A stretch of 64,000 nucleotides of DNA, taken from Furcasterigmium furcatum (Eukaryota; Ascomycota; Sordariomycetes; Glomerellales; Plectosphaerellaceae). The translations under genes were made by a program, and so were the position numbers. The notes beneath the pieces were generated by a model. The model searched no databases, had not been told where the DNA came from, and worked only from the letters and a program-made list of their open reading frames with translations. Location of the stretch: assembly GCA_001599815.1 (NCBI GenBank), contig BCIA01000003.1:3286001-3350000 (forward strand), read 5' to 3'. Positions 56,107-64,000 of this stretch are shown here, one piece after another (position 1 is the first letter of the stretch; the number at the start of each line of letters is the position of its first letter).

Positions 56107-56860
56107 ATCTGTCTCATGTTGCTGCGCGGAGGACGCGGCGCATAGACTCTGCCGTGACTCCTTGGCTTGAACACGGCTCCGAAGGGACGTTGTTCGACCT
56201 GCCTCTACAAAACTGTGTGATTCTCCAGGCAAACTGTACAGTAACGATTGTCACGATGAACGGATGCGAGGAGCACATGCATGTTCCTGCAATTACACTT
56301 GGTATTTAGCCTCTACCAATGATACAGCCCAATAAGTCAAGTATGCCGAATGTGCGGGTAAATCGCTACAAGGACGATCCGTCGATCCAGTTCGTATCAA
56401 TGTACAGGCATGCCCGCTGCGCGGTGCTCAAGTTGACTATGCAACACTCCAAGCTCGTGTGGGACGGGCCAATCTAGCGGCCGTCCCACGATATCCATAA
56501 GACATGATCCCGGCACGACGAGCTCTCACTCGCTGCCCGCTTCCGAATCCTGAAACATCCAACGCCGCGATTTGATGGTGGCGAATATGCAACTCCGATC
56601 CCGTCGTTAATGCGGGACGAAATGTCGGGAGTGCTGGTGAGTTCCAATCGGACGAAAATAGTGTTGATGAAGCCAAAAAAGGGGGTGTTGTCCCCTGAAC
56701 CAGACGCCTTTAAAATCCCAATGCAGCCGCGCCATGCAGGATCCAATTCTCGCAGCCTCTCTTTCTCTTCTTCTTCCTCCTCCTCCTCCTTTCTCTGTGT
56801 CTTCGTTTCTCCTTCTCTTTCCGAGTCATCATGAATGGTCGTGACAGAGGTGGTGGTTGA
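56107..56860. other. convergent 3' region
   Basis: 3' flanks of MUS81 and the coiled-coil gene; a CT-rich tract lies near 56760-56820. No gene. Confidence 0.5.
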
Positions 56861-59800
56861 TTAGACATTGCCGCTTAGTGTGCGGAATCGATCCTCGAAC
56901 GCCTTAACTTTCTCCGCATCCAGAATACGCTGGAGCTTCCTCGTTTCACGCACGGCAGCCTCGCGCTCCTCTTGCAACGTGAGGACCTCGATCTGCGCCT
57001 GGCTCATGCGAGCAATTACCTCCTGCATCTCCGTGTCGGCCTCTGCGAGGGCCCGCTCTAGATCAGATACCCGAGAGCGAAGCTTGTCGACCTGAACTTC
57101 ATCCTCGATCGTCATCTTGGGTAGACGGCGGGGGGACCGGGGGGATTGTGGGAACATGGGGGACGCGAGCGGGCTGGGGCCGTGACGAGGTGAGATGGCC
57201 CCCTTGCTAAGCGGCGACAGAGCACCCCGCTTGAGCTGAAGGCTATTCGCCTCCTTGAGCTCCTTGATCTGCTCCTCATGTCGGGCGACACGTTCTTCTG
57301 AAGCGGTCTGCGCGGCCACAAGTTGCTCCTCAAGGACGCGAAGGCGTCCTTGTAGGCTGGTGATCCTCTCCACATTGCCCTTGCGCTCGGCGTCACCACG
57401 CGCCACGGTGTCGGTCAGGCGCTGTCGAAGGTTGGCGTTGGCAGCAAGTTGTTGTCTGACCTGAGTAGCAAGTTCTTCGATACGCCGGGCAGACTCCCGC
57501 AGCTCGTCCGCAAGGGCGCGCTCAGCACCCACATGTTGTGCTTCGCTCTCGTGCAGGCCGTCAAACTGCGTCTTATACGTGACAGCCTCCTGCAAGGCCG
57601 CATCGCGCTCGGCCGTTGCAGATGCAAGGGCCTGTTCCAGTCTCTGAATGGCTAGTTGCGTCTTCTCGCTTTCAACCTCGCTGTTGCCGCTGGCTTCCAT
57701 GGCCTTGATCTTCTCCAGAGAGTGCTGGTAGGCCGACTGAAGTTCTCTGAAAGACGCACCCAGCGAGTCCGAAGTCACAGGCTGGCTGCCTTGAGCGCTC
57801 TCGGCGCTAGAGCGAGCAAGGGAGGGGGGAATTAGGATGTCCTTCTCCTGCAGCAAGACCCGCAGAGAGGCAATCTCCCCTTCGGCTCGATCAAGGTCCA
57901 TCTTAAGACCTGCAAGACCCTTCTCGGCTTGCCACTTGTGCTCAACAGCATCTTCGGCACGTCGTCTCAGGACCTTGATTTCGTTGCGCAGGTCCGATAC
58001 GTCCTTTTCGAATCCCGCCTTGCCCGGGGACATGGTGAGCAGGCGCTCCTTCTCAAGCTCGAGAACTTTGATCCTCTTCTCGTTCTCGCGGTTCTGAAAC
58101 TCTTGCCGGTCAAGAAGATTGCGCAACGCGTTGTGGAGTGCATCCCTCTGTGCTTCCACATCTTTCAGCCGGTCCGATAGTGCCTCCCGAGATTCGACAC
58201 CGCCCTTGACAGTGTTTGACCTAGTAAGACTGTTGGGGGCTCTTTGTGATCTCAGACCGGCAGTCATTGAATTTGACCTAGACAGCGCGATGGAAGACCT
58301 GGAGGAGGGCGGGTCATCACTCGGCTGCCGCGTGTTGCGGAGGTTTCTGTTCTCCGACTTGAGGGTTTGCAGTTCCTGCTGCATCTTCGTCGACTCATAG
58401 GTGAGGTTGGCGTACTCGGAAGCCTCCGCCTCGAGGCCCTCGACGCGGGCTTTCAACTGCGGTACGATCTCATCTCGAAGGTTGTCGCGCTCATTCGAGG
58501 CCTCTTCGAGCTCACCTCGGATGGCCGAGAGCAGGTCTTCAAAATTATTCTTGACCGTCTTTTCCTCCGACAATCTCCGTCGCAGATCATCGCAGGTGTT
58601 TTCCAGTTCCCTGACGCGCCCATTGGCGTCGACGCTGTTGATGGCCGCCAGGTCAATCTGCGATGCTCTTTCCGCGAGTTCCTTGATCTGCTGATCCAGT
58701 GCTTTCCGCTTGGTCCGCTCCTCCTGGACCTTGTTTGTAAGCTCAAGCGTGATGGAGGCCTTTTCTTGCTCAGCTCTCCGCTGGATCTTTTCCACCTCTT
58801 CCTTGTTCTGATCATACTCGCTGAATTTTGTAGAGCTCACGCCAGAGTCTGAGAAGTAATCGCTCGTCCTCTTATTGGGCGCTTGCGGGTTACTGATTTC
58901 TGACTGGAGCCTGTCGACCAGGTCTTCCAGGTCCATCTCTCGCCGGATGGACGCGGCCAGCTCGGCGCTAATGGCCTTCAGCTCGTCCTCCATTTCTTGA
59001 ATTTGTGCCGGCGGTGAGGGAGTGGAGGCCGGTGGTGGTGTGAGAAGGTTCGATTCGAGGAATCCGAGAGGGTTGATGGATGATGCATTTGTTTTGGAGC
59101 CTTTTCTGTACAAGAAGGATGTCGCGACAGAGTCATCCGTCGAGCCTGACTTGCTGGCTAGGGGCGATGGCAGCGACGAGAACTCGGTGGTGGAGGGCGA
59201 TGGGGAGATGGCCCAGCCGAAGAATGTACCGAACTTGGATGAGCTCGGGGACTTGGGGAGGGGCTTGTTGATTTCCGGTGTTCTGCTTGGATCGACGACT
59301 GTCGTCGCTGGTGTTGATATGTCGCTAGCGTTTTCTACTCTTTCAAGGTTGAGATGTGGTGGTGTTGGCTTCGGAGCAACGATGGACATGGTAGAACTAT
59401 CATTAGACTTGCGACTGTATGCCGACTCGGAGGCGTCGTCGTCGTCCGAAACGTGGTCGCCAGCGGAGGCCGGCGGTACCTTTGACGGACGAGGATGGGC
59501 CAGCGTGACAAGCGGCGTGGGCTCGGATGATGTCTGCGACGGATGGGCGGGAGGTGTCGTTTGAGCGATCACAGGCAACTCGTTGGGCGTGTTTCGGGTC
59601 GGAATGTGCCCAGCACCGTCGTCGAGGGGATCCACGTTGGGTGATCTGGATAAGTCAGTCATCTCAGGCCGCGATAGGTGATGGTGGTTCGGGGCTTTGA
59701 GACACATGGTCCACCCGACCCGGACAAAGAGCTCGAGCCCAGACCTCGGGAGGAGAGAGCAAACATGGGATGAAAGGCAAGCAGTACGCACGATTTGGTG

Positions 59801-60477
59801 TGTAGGGGAGCCGGCAGCTGCGCAAACCCCTCTTCCTCCTCAATGTCGCTATCAGTTCCTCCAGAAGGACCGGATGCCGGGTAGTCGTAGAGGGTAGGGC
59901 TGTCTATGGAACAGGCCCGGGAGAACCTTGTCTCAGGCTTTGGGAGGTCTCGGGGAGAATAGGTGCTGCTGGTGGGCGACGAGCCCTGGGAGTAGCGGGT
60001 GGCCAAGGGCGATGCCGTCGAGGAGAGCGGTTTCCTCTTGATGGCGTGTGTGGTGATGGTCGGGGCAGGCCTGTTCACGGCATCAAAGGTCTGCGACCGA
60101 GCGTGGCCCGGCGAGGGAAGTCTGGAAGGCGGCGGGTGGGATGGCCTGATGGACTCTGATTGGGAGTAGCTGTGTGCGGCGGCCTGTTTCTGGTGGTGGT
60201 GTTGCTGTTGCTGGTGCTGGTGCTGGTGCTGGAGCTGGAGCTGGTGCTGGTGTTGCAGGGACGACTCTCTCCGCGGAAGGTGTTGCTGGGTGTGGTGGTG
60301 TGGTGACGGACGGGGAGGAAGTTGAGATGAATCGTTGGGCGTCTCAGAAAAATCCCCGTAGGCGTAGCCGTCCAGGAGATCCAGGCTCTCGACGCTGTCA
60401 CTGTCACGGCGGCGGGCAGGACCAGCAGGAGCAAAGGCAGGGCCGTGCTGCTGCCAGGGTTCTGCGCGGGCGTCCAT
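56861..60477 (-). CDS. large coiled-coil protein of unknown function
   Basis: Exon 1 (60477-59792) and exon 2 (59645-56861) join in frame ('HTKSSPNVDP') to 1156 residues. The first 230 are disordered and include a Gln/His-rich run (coded near 60170-60260). A Ser/Pro-rich linker follows. From about residue 440 to the end the chain is almost continuous heptad-like coiled coil ('EMEDELKAISAELAASIRREMDLEDLVDRL', 'RVRELENTCDDLRRRLSEE'), broken around residues 610-650 and 1050-1080 by Ser/Pro linkers. No motor, kinase or GRIP motif was seen. Likely a scaffold or cytoskeletal tether; this is inference from architecture only. The frame is open upstream to 60561, adding 28 residues if used. Confidence 0.85.
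60170..60265. repeat. CTGGTG/TTG-type microsatellite coding Gln/His
   Basis: Degenerate trinucleotide/hexanucleotide repeats in exon 1 of the coiled-coil gene encode alternating Gln and His on the minus strand. Confidence 0.75.
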
Positions 60478-63400
60478 GGCTAATATCCTGGGCCGGGCTG
60501 CTTTGGCTGGAGCGAAATGATCACAAGACAAAGTGCGCTCGCTCGCACTTCTCCTGTTCAAGGGGCGGCGGTCTATCGGATGTCGACGACGACCAATTTA
60601 CGGTGACGGTCCATTGGAAAGCCAAAGGGGGGATGGATAGAAGTGCAGGGTGGGATTGCAGGTCGGCGGATGGACAAAAAGGGGGAAGCCCAAGGAGTCC
60701 AAGAGCTCGACCCCTGACCCGCCTCCCCTGAAAATCGATGGAGGCTGCTGGGGATGGCCACTCTCCAGCCAGTCGCGGGCGTGCATGGCGTCGTGGTTCT
60801 TCGAGAGGGTGAGCTCGTGGGCGAATGGGAGCTGCAGCTGAGAGTCTGTTCCTTGCGTTAGCGTTGGCGGCGGCGGCAGGGGGTGTGGGGGCTTTGTGGC
60901 TTACCGGGGTCCCTCCTTCCTCTTCTTCTCCCTCCCGCCTGCCGCCTCTGCCATGCGTCTGTAAAATCCACCGCCAGCCTCCCTCTGGATTGCACAAGGA
61001 CTTGTCCAACAACGAAGATTCGTGGCCGACTACTCACCTACACCTAAGACCAGTACCCTCGGCAGCTGACGACTGAGTGCTTGCGCCCGTCAGCCACGCA
61101 GTTACCACGCCGCGTTTGCATTTCCAATACGAGCACCCGCCCCTGAAAGAATCTCATTGAACCCGGGGACAGCAGCCCCAGTTCGTTCTCTTCCACCCAT
61201 GGCGACCGTTGCGAACAAAGCAACGCCCACCAACGGCCCTGCAATATACCACAACCCTTGTCATTTGAGGCTCTCCCTGAGCTGGTCCCTTCTGCTTGCC
61301 TCATGGCCAACCGCATCGCTTGCTATGTACTCGTACCTTCCTCACCACCATCGTGGTCTTCGAACGCAGCGAGGCAGTCTGGTACCTCCCGAAGGAATGA
61401 TAGACATCGCTGGTGAAGAATGCCGTCCCCCGCCCTGCAGCTCTTCAGCCAAACGGCAATCCCCCCAGCCGCCCATCATGCTGGAGCCACGGCGCAAAAG
61501 GAACGCTGACGATGCCATGCCTGTTCCCGATCTGGCCAGCCACTTGGCTCGAACCATGAGCCGCCCTCCGCCCATTGGCCTGTATCAATCCATGAAATGG
61601 CGGTATCCTCTGTTTGGCCAATTGTCGAAAAAAGGGCAGGGGATGCTCGAGCCTGGTCATCGGCCTTCGTGACGGATCAGGCATAGCGCATCTTGTCTGA
61701 CCCTGAGTCCGCACGGCATCACTTCGATCCCAGCCGCCAGATTCCTGATCCCTGTTGTAATATCTGAAGGAATTGGCATCCCTCGATGGCCCCTGCATCC
61801 TGCGCGCGCTTCTTCTCAATTGGTTGCGGTTTTCAGCTGACTTATCAGTCGCGGTGAACCGAGCACACCGAGGCCGTCGCTGTGAAGGCCGATGATCTTG
61901 GTCAGAAGGCTCAGCGCTGGGTCACCAAGTTACTCTACCTGACGACGTTGGATGAGACTATTGGACCTGGACACGATGGCATTTGTTTCCAAAAACGAAC
62001 CATTTTACTCAGGACACGATATGTACTGGCACTCATGCGCCGAGAAGGCACAGTGAGCAAGGGTCTCCAGCACAAAGGAACAGCAGCACACCCACCATCT
62101 CGAGTGCCCAACTCCTTGATAGATTCCTCCTGCCTGATACCCGTACTTAAGGCCCTCCGGATTGAGACTCTTCGACTTGAACTTGGGTTGCTTTCCAGCT
62201 GATAGTTGGCCGAGATCACTTCTGCGTCCAGCAACTCAGTGTCCACCCTCACCCCGGCATCTCGACGAAATCTTCTTTCCCTAGGAATGATACCCGTGGC
62301 TCGCCGCATTAGCTAACGCCAACGGCGCCCACGGTTGTCGATATGGTCGCGCGGACTGTGAGATCTGTCAGGATGAGAGCCTGCTTCTGCGCTCCCAGCG
62401 ACTATTGTGACAAACTCGGGAAGATGGGCAATATCGGCTGGCCATGCTGTCCAGTCCCAGATCAGGCAAAGCCTGCGGCACGAAAGCGATTGACTGCTTT
62501 CGAGAGGCACCAAATCACCTCAAGCCTGGCCATCTGGCGCGACATCAAACCGCAATCAAGCTGACGGCCCCATGCAGCCGGTACGATTGACTTGACCAAC
62601 TTTTCGTCTCGGCCGAGAAATGATTCAGCAAGTCCGACTTCCGCCCTACGGACGTAACCCCCGCGGTTCAGCGGTCAGACAGGCGCCGTTATCAGATCTC
62701 AATGATCCTGGGCCGCCCGAGCATCTGTCTTCATGCACTGGGATCGGGAATCTCTAAAAAGGGCACCTTGAGAGTTTGCTCAGATTGGGCCTGGACACAG
62801 ACGGATTGTCTCGTCGTTCTGGCGCCTCGAGATCCAGGCCGATTCTCGCTCCCAGCCATGCGACAGATTTGAGAAGCCAATACAGGCGCCGGAGCTCATC
62901 CGATGAACCAACAAACCGACGGAGATGTTCTTCTCATTGCGACGCATCTGTTAACCACACGACCCGCTCAAGGAGCTAACAGTAACGGCGCCTGACGTTA
63001 TCGCCGTCTGGGCTTTCTCGGAAAACTACCGTCAGGCATCAATGACGCGAATCCCCTTCTGGAATGATTCCTGCACACATACGCGCTTTGCCAGCCTCTT
63101 GCTCAGTCACGGCCACCTCCCGTTGTTTCGGGCCTTCTACATCGGACCGTGGTCCCTGAGTCTCCCGGGGCTTTGGCTCGAGGGCCAAGTGGACGGCCGT
63201 GCCGGCAGCCTGCATCGTTGTTGATATTGCCGCACCCAAAAATAGGGCCACTAACGAGAAATGGCAGGAGGAATAGCCTCATGCCACTTCTCCCTAGACC
63301 GGACCTCAGGCGTTTTGCCGTCCTCGTGTGGGAGCCTCGAGAATCCGGTCTGACCTCGACACGTGGACAGAATAATCGGGGTGTCTCGGGATGGAATTGT

Positions 63401-64000
63401 CCCATTTCCCGTTCTCAATCGGGGAGAATCCCGGTCGACGGCTCGGAATGGCGTCAGTGCTGGTGCGTCGGGGCGCTCGAGTCCAGGGAGTCATTCCAAA
63501 TGGGCTGCGCGCCCTGCACTCTCGGCATTCGGCGAACCTGAGAAGACACCGTCAACCCCAGGAGATCTTGGCTCCCGATTCGAGCCGCGATACCCGCCCA
63601 GGCTGGAGATATCAGGGACGACATGGATCGGATCCGACGTTGGAGCAGCAGCCAGCCCTACGAATACGAGGCACGTGCTGCGAGTGCGGGTTGAGGAATT
63701 CCAGCCACTTCGGCGGCGATGACTGATGGGTGAATAAGGATCTGGCGGTGCTGTCATGGCCTTCTAAGCCACACGAAAGTGGCCGTGGCATCGGATCGAA
63801 TCGAAGCTGGAGCTCAAAGCCAGCCTGGCCTCCGTTGCGGCAGTGGGCTTATTAACATGGCAGTCGTAGTCAGGCGCTGCGAAATCAAGCGCTTCCCCCG
63901 CTCGCTTACAGAATGCTTCGAAGCGTCTTGGTCAACGACGGAGACTCCGGTTGGGGGGGACCGTCTCGTATGGCGCCCGTCAACTAAGGCGGCTATTGCT
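60478..64000. other. gene-poor terminal region
   Basis: 3.5 kb with no supported gene. Open frames of up to about 170 codons (for instance 61157-61672) have no motif, no splice logic and overlap frames on the other strand. The first few hundred bases are the upstream region of the coiled-coil gene. No terminal inverted repeats, tRNA or rRNA segments were noticed. Confidence 0.5.

Noticed and set aside
61157..61672. 171-codon frame in the right-end gene-poor region
   Set aside because: No domain, Pro/Ser/Arg-rich, overlapped by similar frames on the other strand.

Overview
The window is nuclear DNA from a filamentous ascomycete, most likely a sordariomycete. Genes are compact, with short GT-AG introns of about 45-130 bp. 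Orthologues of UBR1, MUS81, ATG10, ATG33, ISC1, PER1, ARPC1 and RIB5 sit in no operon-like order. Fungus-specific families are also present (SAT4/rhodopsin-type 7TM protein, YAT-type amino-acid permease, ToxD-like reductase), and TAGGTAGGTACC-type intergenic motifs recur. I resolved 24 gene models at exon level. Reading frame closes exactly across every proposed splice, which is the main internal check. I also found two decayed genes.

Layout. 0.1-7 kb: DJ-1/PfpI protein, nuclear FKBP prolyl isomerase (FPR3/4 type), and an NDR-type AGC kinase interrupted by three in-frame TAG codons. 7.2-18 kb: ISC1 sphingolipid phospholipase C and a WDR5/Swd3-like WD40 protein on opposite strands, then the N-recognin UBR1. 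18.7-27 kb: unknown protein, ARPC1, U2 snRNP B''-like protein, ATG10 and a GH47 alpha-1,2-mannosidase. 27.5-35 kb: ToxD-like reductase, amino-acid permease and 7TM rhodopsin-domain protein. 35-39 kb: a gene-poor island with an SDR relic. 39-47.7 kb: NTF2-like protein, small two-helix membrane protein, peroxisomal 2,4-dienoyl-CoA reductase, ATG33-like protein, PER1 and a GST. 48.8-53.1 kb: a multiply broken gene, riboflavin synthase and N-acetylglucosamine-phosphate mutase. 53.77-54.0 kb: a poly-C tract split by a 100-N assembly gap. 54.3-60.5 kb: MUS81 and a large coiled-coil protein. 60.5-64 kb: no recognisable gene.

The genes serve general cell biology: protein turnover and autophagy (UBR1, ATG10, ATG33), glycan/GPI/chitin precursor supply (mannosidase, PER1, AGM1), chromatin and RNA (FKBP, WDR5-like, U2B''), and DNA repair (MUS81). 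They do not form a metabolic cluster.

The most interesting locus is the kinase at 4.1-7.0 kb. All its kinase motifs and its C-terminal hydrophobic motif are intact, yet the frame carries three stops. All three are TAG, and one replaces the second Trp of the invariant Asp-Trp-Trp of subdomain IX. Each TAG lies in the loop of a small potential hairpin. This is what is expected of a gene decoded through A-to-I mRNA editing (UAG to UGG), as described for the perithecial kinase PUK1 of Fusarium graminearum. RIP-type mutation or simple pseudogenisation remain rivals.
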